Source of the DNA: Alphaproteobacteria bacterium
GTDB taxonomy: Bacteria > Pseudomonadota > Alphaproteobacteria > Rhizobiales > JAJFHC01
Assembly (NCBI GenBank): GCA_021775805.1
Contig: JAJFHD010000043.1
Location: forward strand, 1-64,000
Length of the DNA: 64,000 nucleotides
Direction of reading: 5' to 3'
Shown: positions 1 through 9,354 of the stretch, one piece after another
Position numbering within the stretch: position 1 is the first letter of the stretch
Layout: every line of letters begins with the position of its first letter
Notes under the pieces: model-generated
Databases searched by the model: none
The model's input: only the letters and a program-made list of their open reading frames with translations
Told to the model about the DNA's origin: nothing
Translations under genes and position numbers: made by a program

Positions 1-1
1 C

Positions 2-448
2 GGGGTCCGTGACCCGAAGTCGGACGCAGCTCAGGAAATTCGCATTGAAACCGATGTGATGGAAGTCGAGCAGAAGGCCGGAAAAGCGACCTTCATCGGT
101 AATGTTGACGCCCGTCGCGGCACCGTGCGCCTGCAGGCAAAGCGGTTGGTGGCGAACTACCGTGAAGTACCCTCGGGCGATTCGGCAAAAACCGAGATCA
201 CCAAACTCAATGCGCAGGGCAGCGTGGTGGTCACGAGCAAGGGCCAGAAGGCAACCGGCGAATGGGCCATCATGAACGTTCCGACCGGCAAGGTGACCAT
301 GGGTGGAAATGTGGTCCTCACCCAGGGAAAAACGGTAATTCGCGGCGAGAAACTCGAACTCGACCTCAAAACCGGCCGCAGCCGGCTGCTCGGGCGCGAC
401 GGATCCGGCGGGCGCGTGCGCGGCGTATTCGTTCCATCGCGTAAATAG
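2..448 (+). CDS. lptA: LPS export protein LptA/OstA family, 3' part (5' end lies outside window)
   Basis: Open frame from base 2; OstA-like repeats (GNVDARRGTVRLQAKRL, GNVVLTQGKTVIRGEKLELDLKTGRSRL); followed directly by lptB. Confidence 0.85.
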   Translation, partial: GVRDPKSDAAQEIRIETDVMEVEQKAGKATFIGNVDARRGTVRLQAKRLVANYREVPSGDSAKTEITKLNAQGSVVVTSKGQKATGEWAIMNVPTGKVTMGGNVVLTQGKTVIRGEKLELDLKTGRSRLLGRDGSGGRVRGVFVPSRK

Positions 449-526
449 AGTATAGTGGCGGCCGCGTGTTTGTGATTTCACAGAATATTAATCGAAACAG
501 GGCTCAATAAGAGGATACGGAGCGAC

Positions 527-1360
527 TTGGGCAAACTGTTCTCATTTCCCGGCCCGTACAAGGATCCGGCTGAAGAAGATCACGACGGTTATGAAACCGA
601 TACGGATCTTCAGTCGGAGCTTCGGCCGATCGGTCAGCCTGACGGGCTTGCCATTCGGTCGATCGGGAAAAGCTACAAGCGCCGCCCTGTTGTTAGAGGG
701 GTTAGTCTTTCCGTACGGCGTGGGGAAGCTATCGGCCTGCTGGGTCCCAACGGCGCCGGCAAGACCACTGTGTTCTACATGATCACGGGTCTTGTTGCCG
801 CCGACTACGGAGCCATCGAGCTGGACGGTATCGACCTCACTCACCTGCCGATGTATCGGCGGGCGAGGCTCGGAATCGGCTACCTCCCGCAGGAGGCATC
901 GATCTTCCGCGGTCTCACGGTAGAGGAAAACATTCGCGCGGTTCTCGAATTGTCGGAACCGGATCGCGAAGTGCGTGAGGGTTTGTTAGATGCTTTACTC
1001 GACGAGTTTGCAATCAGGCATATCAGGCGTACGCCGGCTGTTGCACTCTCTGGTGGCGAGCGAAGAAGAGTCGAGATCGCACGGGCTCTGGCCACGCGAC
1101 CTTCCTTTATGCTCCTCGACGAGCCCTTCGCCGGGATTGATCCGATTGCAATCGGTGATATCCGCGACCTGGTGCGACATCTTACTGATCGAGGGATCGG
1201 GGTGCTTATTACGGATCACAACGTACGAGAAACCCTCGAACTCATCGACCGAGCCCTGATCATTCATGACGGGCAAGTGCTCATGGAAGGGTCGCCTCAA
1301 GAAATCGTGGGCAATCCCGACGTCCGCAGGCTATACCTTGGTGACAAGTTCAGCCTGTGA
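527..1360 (+). CDS. lptB: LPS export ABC transporter ATP-binding protein LptB
   Basis: Walker A GPNGAGKTT, signature LSGGERRRVEIARAL, Walker B FMLLDEPFAGIDP; lptA upstream, rpoN downstream. Confidence 0.95.
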   Translation: MGKLFSFPGPYKDPAEEDHDGYETDTDLQSELRPIGQPDGLAIRSIGKSYKRRPVVRGVSLSVRRGEAIGLLGPNGAGKTTVFYMITGLVAADYGAIELDGIDLTHLPMYRRARLGIGYLPQEASIFRGLTVEENIRAVLELSEPDREVREGLLDALLDEFAIRHIRRTPAVALSGGERRRVEIARALATRPSFMLLDEPFAGIDPIAIGDIRDLVRHLTDRGIGVLITDHNVRETLELIDRALIIHDGQVLMEGSPQEIVGNPDVRRLYLGDKFSL

Positions 1361-1463
1361 TTCGGGGCCACAGCACCCGACACATTCTGCAGCAAAGGCC
1401 GACCGGCCAGATTTCCACCGGGTCCGGCGACGGATCCTTGATTGTGTGAGGGCATGAACGCAC

Positions 1464-3044
1464 ATGGTGCTGGCGCCCAGACTCGAACTGCGGCAGGGAC
1501 AGTCCCTCGTCATGACGCCGCAACTGCAGCAGGCAATCAAGCTGCTGCAGTTGTCGAATGTCGAATTGACGGCCTATGTGGAATCCGAGTTGGAACGCAA
1601 CCCGCTTCTGGAAAAGCCAGAGGGCGAAGAGCTTGAACTGCGGGATTCCGGGCAAAACCGGGAGGACACCAGCCGAGACCGCCCCACCGATGCCACGCCG
1701 GATTCGCCTGAAGGTAGCGATGCCGACGGGTCTGAACCGGATCGCAGCGATCTGTCGTTTTCTGCCGACAGTACGGCTGGCGAATCCCTGGCCCAGCTCG
1801 ACACCGAGCTCGACAATATCTACTCCGAGGACACCGCGTCCGAGCTTGCACAGCACAGTACGGTTCCCGGACAGGCGGACTCGGGCTGGACATCGCTGCA
1901 GTCGGGCTCGCCGGTGCCGTTGGGCGAGGCGTTCTCCCTGGAGTCGACGCTCACGGGGGAGCAATCCCTTGCGGAGCACCTGACCGAACAACTGAACATG
2001 GCGATAACCGAACCGGCGCGCCGGATCATCGGCCTGCACCTGATCGACATGGTCGATGACGCCGGTTACGTGACAGGCGATATCGACCAGGTTGCCGAGC
2101 GCCTGGGAGCATCCGAGGCAGCGGTGCTCGAAACCCTGCACATCATGCAGACCTTCGAACCGTCGGGCATCATGGCGCGTTCGCTCGGCGAATGCCTTGC
2201 GCTGCAACTGCGCGAAAAGGACCGGCTGGACCCGGCAATGCAAATGTTGCTGGACAACATCGAGCTGCTGGCCAAGCGCGAACATGCCGCCCTGATGGAC
2301 ATCTGTGGCGTCGACCGTGACGATCTTGTGCAAATGATCGAAGAGATCCGCGAACTCGATCCCAAACCGGGTCTGGCCTTCGATGCGGCCATCGTCCAGA
2401 CAGTGGTGCCCGATGTCACAGTCCGGGAAAATTCCGACAGCACCTGGCTGGTCGAGCTGAACAGCGACACATTGCCGAAGGTACTGGTCAACAACCAGTA
2501 CTACGCAACCGTCAGCCGGACGGCGCGCAACAGCGACGACAAGACTTATCTGACGGAATGCTTTGCCAACGCCAACTGGCTGGTCAAGAGCCTTGACCAG
2601 CGCGCCCGCACGATTCTCAAGGTGTCGCGGGAGATCGTGCGCCAGCAGGATGCCTTCCTGGCCTATGGCGTGCAGCATCTGCGGCCGCTCAACCTCAAGA
2701 CCGTGGCGGACGCCATCTCCATGCATGAATCCACCGTCAGCCGGGTTACCTCGAACAAGTACATGGCGACGCCGCGCGGCGTCTTCGAGTTAAAGTACTT
2801 TTTTACCTCGGCGATCGCCTCATCCGCCGGCGGCGACTCTCATTCGGCCGAGGCGGTACGGTTCCGCATCAAGGAACTGATCGAATCGGAAAACGCTGCC
2901 GCCATCCTGTCAGACGACAAGATCGTCGACCTTCTCAAGGATGCAGGCATCGATATCGCCCGGCGCACTGTGGCAAAATATCGCGAAGCCATGCACATCC
3001 CGTCCTCGGTTCAGCGCCGGCGCGAGAAACGCTCGGCACTTTAG
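1464..3044 (+). CDS. rpoN: RNA polymerase sigma-54 factor
   Basis: N-terminal LRQGQSLVMTPQLQQAIKLLQLSN and C-terminal RpoN box ARRTVAKYREAMHIPSSVQRR. Confidence 0.97.
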   Translation: MVLAPRLELRQGQSLVMTPQLQQAIKLLQLSNVELTAYVESELERNPLLEKPEGEELELRDSGQNREDTSRDRPTDATPDSPEGSDADGSEPDRSDLSFSADSTAGESLAQLDTELDNIYSEDTASELAQHSTVPGQADSGWTSLQSGSPVPLGEAFSLESTLTGEQSLAEHLTEQLNMAITEPARRIIGLHLIDMVDDAGYVTGDIDQVAERLGASEAAVLETLHIMQTFEPSGIMARSLGECLALQLREKDRLDPAMQMLLDNIELLAKREHAALMDICGVDRDDLVQMIEEIRELDPKPGLAFDAAIVQTVVPDVTVRENSDSTWLVELNSDTLPKVLVNNQYYATVSRTARNSDDKTYLTECFANANWLVKSLDQRARTILKVSREIVRQQDAFLAYGVQHLRPLNLKTVADAISMHESTVSRVTSNKYMATPRGVFELKYFFTSAIASSAGGDSHSAEAVRFRIKELIESENAAAILSDDKIVDLLKDAGIDIARRTVAKYREAMHIPSSVQRRREKRSAL

Positions 3045-3469
3045 CCGAGATATTTCGGGGCCGTCTTGTCGTACTGCCGATAAATCAATCGAATTCAAGT
3101 TGTTAAGAGAAATTGCCGGGTAGCCGAGGCTGTTTTCCGGAGCCCGCAAACAGATGAAATCGTGACATTCAGCTGAGAATCATTGTATTTTTGCCAACGG
3201 TTCGGTGCATTTTTCAAGATTTCGCCACAGCGCAACGCAGGAGTTGACTTCCGTAAAATCCGACACTAGGTTCGCGGCACATTGGAGCTGGCAAGATCAA
3301 ACATAGATGCCGATCTTGAGCCGAGCGTTGATTTGACAAGCTGGATCACAGGCAAACCGGGCACAGGCGGAACACTGCACCGGGGATTGCAAAACAGAGC
3401 CATAGCAGAGCACTGAATTTCTTTTAACTCAATCCTTGGGACCCTAACGGGACAAGGCTGGAACCGGCA

Positions 3470-4048
3470 ATGCAAGTACAAATATCTGGCAAGAGTGTCG
3501 ATGTGGGCGATGCCCTGAGGGCACACATCACGGAACGTCTCGAACTCAACGTCAATAAATATTTCGACGGAACGGCTGAAGGCCACGTGACCGTCATGCG
3601 CGAAGGCGGCGACTTCCGCGTCGAGTGCGTTGTTCATCTCAGCTCCGGCATCATGTTGCAGTCCAAGGGGCAGTCGGGGGACGCCTATGCCGGGTTCGAC
3701 ATGGCGGCAGAACGGCTCGAGAAGCGACTGCGCCGCTACAAGCGCCGTCTCAAGGATTACCACAGCCGCCACAACAACAAGCTCAACGGGCTTGATGCCC
3801 CAAATTTCGTCATCGCAACCAGCGATGAAGAAGAGACAGAGGCCGAAGACCTCAATCCCGCTATCATTGCGGAAAACACAACCAGGGTAGAGGAACTGAC
3901 CGTCGGCGACGCCGTCATGCGGATAGACGTCTCGGAAGAGCCCTTCCTGATTTTCAAGAATGCCAGCCACGGTGGAATCAATGTGGTCTACCGCCGTGAC
4001 GACGGCAATTTCGGCTGGATTGACCCAGGTGTTGCGGGCGACAATTGA
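3470..4048 (+). CDS. hpf: Ribosome hibernation promoting factor, long form
   Basis: MQVQISGKSVDVGDALRAHITERL N-terminal domain and C-terminal EPFLIFKNASHGGINVVYRRDDGNFGWIDP domain. Confidence 0.93.
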   Translation: MQVQISGKSVDVGDALRAHITERLELNVNKYFDGTAEGHVTVMREGGDFRVECVVHLSSGIMLQSKGQSGDAYAGFDMAAERLEKRLRRYKRRLKDYHSRHNNKLNGLDAPNFVIATSDEEETEAEDLNPAIIAENTTRVEELTVGDAVMRIDVSEEPFLIFKNASHGGINVVYRRDDGNFGWIDPGVAGDN

Positions 4049-4097
4049 TTGTGTCGCCGCCCCGGCATCCACGACCGGCAATTACAAGGATACCAAG

Positions 4098-4562
4098 ATG
4101 CAGCTTTCTGACCTGATCGGTACCAACAGCGTTGTTGCCAATCTCAAAGCGGGTAGCAAGAAACAGGCTCTGCAGGAACTTTCCCAGATGGCGGCCAAAC
4201 TGACCGGGGTTGCCGCCCGCGATATATTTTCGACCCTGCTGCAACGGGAACGCTTAGGGTCGACCGGCGTCGGCCAGGGAATTGCCATTCCCCACGGCAA
4301 GATTGCCCAGCTCGACCGCCTCTACGGCATATTCGCGCGCCTGGAAACACCGATCGACTTCGATGCGATGGACGACCAGCGTGTGGATCTGGTGTTTCTT
4401 TTGCTGGCTCCGGAATCGGCCGGCGCTGATCACCTGAAGGCACTGGCGCGGATTTCCCGCCTGCTGCGCGATCCCGGTGTTATCGAAAAACTGCGCGGCT
4501 CCAGCGAAGCCTCAGCGCTTTATGCCATTCTCACCGAACCGGCGGCTTCGCACGCGGCGTAG
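4098..4562 (+). CDS. ptsN: PTS(Ntr) EIIA component PtsN
   Basis: MQLSDLIGTNSVVANLKAGSKKQALQEL; active-site context IAIPHGKI; start re-set from ORF track to ATG 4098; downstream of rpoN-hpf. Confidence 0.93.
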   Translation: MQLSDLIGTNSVVANLKAGSKKQALQELSQMAAKLTGVAARDIFSTLLQRERLGSTGVGQGIAIPHGKIAQLDRLYGIFARLETPIDFDAMDDQRVDLVFLLLAPESAGADHLKALARISRLLRDPGVIEKLRGSSEASALYAILTEPAASHAA

Positions 4563-4641
4563 GGCTGGAGTTCCAATTTCCTGACGCCATCCTCGCCGGC
4601 GTGAAACGATGACGAGGACACTGCCAAGCGATCCCGCATCA

Positions 4642-4848
4642 CAACTCTGGAATGACACCTCAATTGTCATGCGCGCGCTTGACGCGCGCATCTCCAGAGT
4701 TGCAAGGCCGGAGGTCCTCGTGCCGACGCACGACGACAACAATCAGGGAAGGCGGTAAAGCTAAAGTTTCGGCGGTGCAATGGCGATCAGCACCAGGAAT
4801 GAATCCCACAAATTGCGACACGCTTTAGTTTCTCGGGTCAAGCCCGAG
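4642..4848 (-). repeat. Dispersed hairpin-rich intergenic repeat, copy A (between convergent ptsN and DUF1150 gene)
   Basis: Reverse strand CTAAAGCGTGTCGCAATTTGTGGGATTCATTCCTGGTGCTGAT... aligns with 53690-53808; hairpins ATGCGCGCG-(loop)-CGCGCGCAT at 4669-4691 and CTCGGG-TCAAG-CCCGAG at 4832-4848. Confidence 0.8.
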
Positions 4849-4896
4849 GAAGACAGATTATTCACCTGAACATGAAGTGTCGAGTATTGCTCAACC

Positions 4897-5160
4897 TCAG
4901 TGAACGCTGACGGGCTGCAGGTCCTGTTCCAGCGCGTTGGCGTGTGCGGCGTCCTTGCTGTCTGTAATGACCATGCAGGTGCCGTCCGCGGCGTAGAGGC
5001 CGTAGAGCCTGGCGTTCTCAGGCAGGTCGGGCACGTTTTCGATGACCTGAATGACCTGCTCTTCGCCCAGTTCACGAACGTACGCCACTTCGCCGCCGCC
5101 GAGATGGGCGAATTCGATCTGTGTCAAATCAGTTTCTTCGTCAAACTTGAAGTCGTTCAT
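4897..5160 (-). CDS. DUF1150 family protein
   Basis: IEFAHLGGGEVAYVREL...LYGLYAADGTCMVITDSKDAAHANALEQDL; next to Hsp20 gene as usual in alphaproteobacteria. Confidence 0.85.
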   Translation of the reverse strand: MNDFKFDEETDLTQIEFAHLGGGEVAYVRELGEEQVIQVIENVPDLPENARLYGLYAADGTCMVITDSKDAAHANALEQDLQPVSVH

Positions 5161-5226
5161 GGCTTCTCTCTCCTTTTGCCCCCGCTTCCCGGTCGTTGTG
5201 CCTGAGATATCCCAAACGGGACAGGG

Positions 5227-5658
5227 TCAGCCGTCAGTAACCGTGATGCCGATTTTCCGCACGATCCGTTCGGGTTCGGGACGGAACATGCGGATGGACA
5301 GTAACCCGTTGCCGAGTTGGGCGTCCTTGACTTCCATGCCGTCGGCCAGCACGAAAGCGCGCTGGAATTGACGCGCGGCGATCCCACGGTGGAGAAAGCT
5401 GCGTTCACCTTCATCATTCTGCCTGCCACGAATGAACAATTGGTTTTCTTCTACCGAAATGTCCAGTTCGTCCTCGGAAAACCCGGCAACTGCCAAAGTG
5501 ATCTGCAACATCTCGCCAGCGTCGCCGTTACAACTCAGGCGTTCGATATTGTAGGGTGGGTATCCGTCTCCCGACGTCTTGGTTGCCCGGTCGAGCAAAC
5601 GTTCAAGTTCGTCGAATCCAAGCAAAAACGGACTGTTGAAATGAGAAACACGTGACAT
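5227..5658 (-). CDS. Small heat shock protein, Hsp20 family
   Basis: ACD motifs: ISVEENQLFIRGRQND, FLHRGIAARQFQRAFVLADGMEVKDAQLGNGLLSI. Confidence 0.93.
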   Translation of the reverse strand: MSRVSHFNSPFLLGFDELERLLDRATKTSGDGYPPYNIERLSCNGDAGEMLQITLAVAGFSEDELDISVEENQLFIRGRQNDEGERSFLHRGIAARQFQRAFVLADGMEVKDAQLGNGLLSIRMFRPEPERIVRKIGITVTDG

Positions 5659-5814
5659 TTTCCGGCCCTTGTCTCAAGCGGCTAAGGGACGCGGCTCAAA
5701 CCGTGTCCCAACTGCCCCGGCCCGCAAAGGGCACCGGGGACATCGATAATCGGAATATGGGGTGTTTTGTCGCCGTGTTCAAGAGTTTTGCCCCGGCGCC
5801 ACAGTGTTGGACGG

Positions 5815-6429
5815 TCAAAGACTGATGGCGGCCGCCAGTGTCCGATTCTGCCGTGCAATGGCTGTTTTCAGCGCTTCCAGATCCATATTGTCGTCGCGCA
5901 CGAAGACGGTGAACATCATGTTCATGTTGTTGAAAAGCATCTCGCCCACGGATTTCGGGTCAATTTCGGTCCTGACGAGACCGTCGCGGCGCAATTGGAC
6001 AATCAAGTCGCAAATCTGCGCCATAAGCCGTTGATCGAGGGCGATGTAGGCCTTGCCGAACTCGGTTTCCGGGCGCCGGGTGGTGATCGCCATAGCCTCG
6101 CGCCACATTTCCTTGTTCAGGTAGACCAGGGAGTGATCGAGATAGATCCACATCAGTTCCATGATGGCCTGCTGGACATCGGCCGGTGGCGCGGCAACGA
6201 TCCGGGTGCCCGCAATGAGGACTTCGTTGACCTCGAGCGATACGATCGCCACCAGCAGATCGCCCTTGTTTTCATAGTAGTTGTAGACCGTGCCTACCGA
6301 CACTTCGGCGCGGGCCGCAATGGTTTCCAGCTTGGTGCGGTGGTAGCCTTCTTCCCGAAACAGATCGGTTGCCGCCGCAATAATTCGCCGGTTCCGGTCC
6401 GCTTTCTGTTTTGCGCGCAGGCCACTCAT
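5815..6429 (-). CDS. TetR family transcriptional regulator
   Basis: N-terminal HTH RIIAAATDLFREEGYHRTKLETIAARAEVSVGTVYNYYENKGDLL. Confidence 0.93.
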   Translation of the reverse strand: MSGLRAKQKADRNRRIIAAATDLFREEGYHRTKLETIAARAEVSVGTVYNYYENKGDLLVAIVSLEVNEVLIAGTRIVAAPPADVQQAIMELMWIYLDHSLVYLNKEMWREAMAITTRRPETEFGKAYIALDQRLMAQICDLIVQLRRDGLVRTEIDPKSVGEMLFNNMNMMFTVFVRDDNMDLEALKTAIARQNRTLAAAISL

Positions 6430-6572
6430 GGCTCAAATATGCATGAAAAATGAATTGACTCAAATATTGAATGCGTTCATTTTTTGATTAACTGCGCTGG
6501 AAACCGGCAATCCCTGTTCGCCAGTGCCGTGTTTACAGTAGGCTGACACGCAAACAAGAATGGGAGGAACAC

Positions 6573-7670
6573 ATGTTGTCACGCACGAAACACCCGACCC
6601 GGCTATCCCGCCGCAGGTTACTCCTGACCGTCGCCGCCGTATGCGCCCTGACGGCCTTCGGCCGGTCTCCGGCAGCACACGCGGCGGATACGCTGAATGC
6701 GCTGGTCTGGTGCGACCACACCGATCCGGCCCTGATCAAGCCGTTCGAAGAGGCCAACAATGTCAAAGTGAATCTCAAGGACTACGAGGGAACCGGCACC
6801 GCGCTGTCGATCATCGAGCAGTCGCAACCCGGCGACTGGGATGTCTTCGTGGTCGACGGTGTCGATGTGCCCCGGGTGGTCGATGCCGGGCTGCTTGCCC
6901 CGCTTCCCGCCGACAAGATGCCGACGTCTGACCTCTTCCCGGAACTGGTCATGGCCGGTAATCACGTCAAGGACGGCAAGACCTACGCGATTTCGGAAAA
7001 GTTCGGTTACAACACGATCTCCTACAACAAGAAAAACGTCGATCCGGCCGACATGCAGGACATGGCGATCATCTGGAGCGACAAGTACAAGGGCAAGATC
7101 GCGATCTACGACTATTACCTGCCGGTCATGGGCATGGTCGCCATGGGACTTGGCAAGAAGACCGCCGACCTCACCGAAGCCGATCTGCCGGCGATCAAGG
7201 ACGCGCTGTTCAAGATGAAGGCGGTGTCAAAACAGGTCGGCGAAGTGGTTTCGAGCCAGACGGCGATCGCCACGGGTGAAGTCGACATTCTGGTCGGCGG
7301 CGGCGAATGGGTAACAGCCGGCCTGACTGCCGAGAAGCCCGAGCTCGACTGGGTGCTGCCGAAGCAGGGTGGCGTGCGCTGGTCGCAGTCGATCGGTGTC
7401 TTTGAAACATCCAAGAAAAAGGATCTGGCGGTCAAGTTCGTTCAGTACATCCTGAGCCCGGAAGGCCAGGCCCGGCTGGCAACATCGTCGTGCTACTGGG
7501 CGATGCCCGCGAATGCCAAGGCCGGCACCAAGCTGACCGACCAGCAAAAGACGGCACTGCGCTGGGACGACCAGAAGGACTATCTTGCACGCTCGCAACT
7601 CTATCCGGTCCCAAGCGCGGACCTCGATGCCAAGATGCAGGATGTCTGGACACAGTTCCTGCAAAAATAA
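6573..7670 (+). CDS. ABC transporter substrate-binding protein, PotD/spermidine-putrescine type
   Basis: Twin-arginine-like/signal N-terminus; LNALVWCDHTDPALIKPFEEANNVKVNLKDYEGTG; followed by two permeases and an ATPase. Confidence 0.9.
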   Translation: MLSRTKHPTRLSRRRLLLTVAAVCALTAFGRSPAAHAADTLNALVWCDHTDPALIKPFEEANNVKVNLKDYEGTGTALSIIEQSQPGDWDVFVVDGVDVPRVVDAGLLAPLPADKMPTSDLFPELVMAGNHVKDGKTYAISEKFGYNTISYNKKNVDPADMQDMAIIWSDKYKGKIAIYDYYLPVMGMVAMGLGKKTADLTEADLPAIKDALFKMKAVSKQVGEVVSSQTAIATGEVDILVGGGEWVTAGLTAEKPELDWVLPKQGGVRWSQSIGVFETSKKKDLAVKFVQYILSPEGQARLATSSCYWAMPANAKAGTKLTDQQKTALRWDDQKDYLARSQLYPVPSADLDAKMQDVWTQFLQK

Positions 7671-7698
7671 ACAAGGCTTTTAGAGACAAGTCTGAAGC

Positions 7699-8565
7699 AT
7701 GGCGTCCACGGATATGGCGATAGCGCAGGAACGCCGCAAGGCATTCGGTTTTGTGCTGCCGTCGATCCTGTGGACGCTGGCATTCTTCCTGGTGCCTTTC
7801 GGCTTCATGGTGGTCATGAGCCTGTGGGCAAGGATAGGCACCAAGATCGTCCAAACATGGTCGCTGGACAACTATGCGGCATTCTTTGCAAAGCCCCATT
7901 TCCTGCAAGGCATGGTCAACTCCCTGGAGATCACGCTGACGGTCACCGTGATCTCCGTGGTGCTCGCCTACCCGTTGGCCTGGATCATTGCCCACAGAGT
8001 GCCGGAACGGTGGCAACGGGCCGCCCTGATCATGGCCATCCTGCCGTTCTGGACGTCGTACGTGGTCCGGTCCTACGCCTGGGTGCTGGTGCTTGCCAGG
8101 ACCGGCGTCATCAACCAGACCCTGATGGGGATGGGAATTATCGACGATCCGCTGGAACTGGCCTCGACGCGCACGGCCACGGTCATCGGATTCGTCCATT
8201 TCTTCGTCATGCTGCTGACCCTGACGATCTATGCCAACCTGAAACAGCTTTCGCCGAACTATGCCCGCGCAGCAGCCGATCTCGGGGCAAGCCCGCTGCA
8301 AACCTTCGTCCATGTGATCCTGCCGCTGACAGTGCCGGGCATCATGGTCGGTGCCTTCCTGACATTCGTGTTGTGTATCGGCGACTACATCACGCCGCAG
8401 ATCCTGGGCGGCAACAACGAGCTTGTCATGCCGCAGATCATCATGCTGCAGATTGGCCGGCGTGCCGATTTTCCCACCGCGTCGGCCCTGTCGATCCTCC
8501 TGATGGTGATCGTAACGATCGTCTACGTGGCCTGTGCCCGCTGGCTCAAACTGGAGAGGGCGTGA
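7699..8565 (+). CDS. ABC transporter permease, PotB-like
   Basis: Multi-TM protein with EAA-like loop ARAAADLGASPLQTFVHVILPLTVPGI. Confidence 0.92.
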   Translation: MASTDMAIAQERRKAFGFVLPSILWTLAFFLVPFGFMVVMSLWARIGTKIVQTWSLDNYAAFFAKPHFLQGMVNSLEITLTVTVISVVLAYPLAWIIAHRVPERWQRAALIMAILPFWTSYVVRSYAWVLVLARTGVINQTLMGMGIIDDPLELASTRTATVIGFVHFFVMLLTLTIYANLKQLSPNYARAAADLGASPLQTFVHVILPLTVPGIMVGAFLTFVLCIGDYITPQILGGNNELVMPQIIMLQIGRRADFPTASALSILLMVIVTIVYVACARWLKLERA

Positions 8566-8568
8566 AAC

Positions 8569-9354
8569 ATGAGAAATTTGCATGACTGGGCAAGCGGTCT
8601 CTATGCACTCCTGATCTACGGCTTCATCTTTTTGCCGGTTGCCGTTCTGGTGCTGTTTTCATTCCAGAGCGGACGGTTCCCGATCCCGCCCTTCAACGGT
8701 CCATCCCTGAAATGGTACGAGGCGGTCCTGGCCGACGACAAGCTGGTGGCCGCCCTGACCAATTCGCTCGTGGTGGCCCTGGTGTCGTCTGCGGTGGCCT
8801 GTTTGCTGGGCTTCCTGGCCGCCTATGGATTGGCCCGGTACAAGCTGCCGGCATCGGGTCTGCAAAGAGCCCTGATAACCGCACCCCTGACCGTGAGCTA
8901 TCTGATCATCGGGCTGGGACTGCTGATCATGTTCAACACCTTCGGCATCTCAAGGTCCCTGTGGACCGTCGGCATCGGCCACACGGTGATCAACATGCCG
9001 TTGTGCTTTGCCATTATCTACAGCCAGATGGGCGCCCATCAGGTGAACGTGGAGCGCGCCGCCAGGGATCTGGGCGCTGCCGACTGGCAGGTCATGTGGC
9101 TGATCACGGCACCGATGCTTATGCCCGCCATTCTCGCGAGCTACTTTCTGTCGGTGACATTCTCCTGGGACGAATTCATCATCTCGTTCTTGCTGTCGCG
9201 GTTCGAGGTGACCCTGCCGGTCGAGATCTGGAGCTTGTTGCGGTCGGGCCTCAACCCGAAGACCAATGCGGTGGGGTCGATCGTTTTCCTGGTCTCTGTC
9301 ATGCTTGTGGTCATCCTCGAACTGACCGTATTCCGGAGGGCCAGACGCTCATGA
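8569..9354 (+). CDS. ABC transporter permease, PotC-like
   Basis: Multi-TM, ERAARDLGAADWQVMWLITAPMLMPAI loop; ATGA overlap with next gene. Confidence 0.92.
   Translation: MRNLHDWASGLYALLIYGFIFLPVAVLVLFSFQSGRFPIPPFNGPSLKWYEAVLADDKLVAALTNSLVVALVSSAVACLLGFLAAYGLARYKLPASGLQRALITAPLTVSYLIIGLGLLIMFNTFGISRSLWTVGIGHTVINMPLCFAIIYSQMGAHQVNVERAARDLGAADWQVMWLITAPMLMPAILASYFLSVTFSWDEFIISFLLSRFEVTLPVEIWSLLRSGLNPKTNAVGSIVFLVSVMLVVILELTVFRRARRS

Noticed and set aside
1350-2726. 458-aa ORF antisense to rpoN
   Set aside because: GC-rich antisense artefact; sense strand is unambiguous sigma-54
3045-3469. 425-nt gap upstream of hpf as a possible ncRNA
   Set aside because: No convincing stems, promoter pair or terminator found by eye
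4761-5075. 104-aa minus-strand ORF in ptsN-DUF1150 gap
   Set aside because: Overlaps DUF1150 gene and dispersed repeat copy A; the repeat, not a protein, explains the similarity with 53725-54159
7432-8583. 383-aa ORF antisense to the PotB-like permease
   Set aside because: His/Asp/Gln-rich low-complexity translation typical of antisense GC-rich DNA
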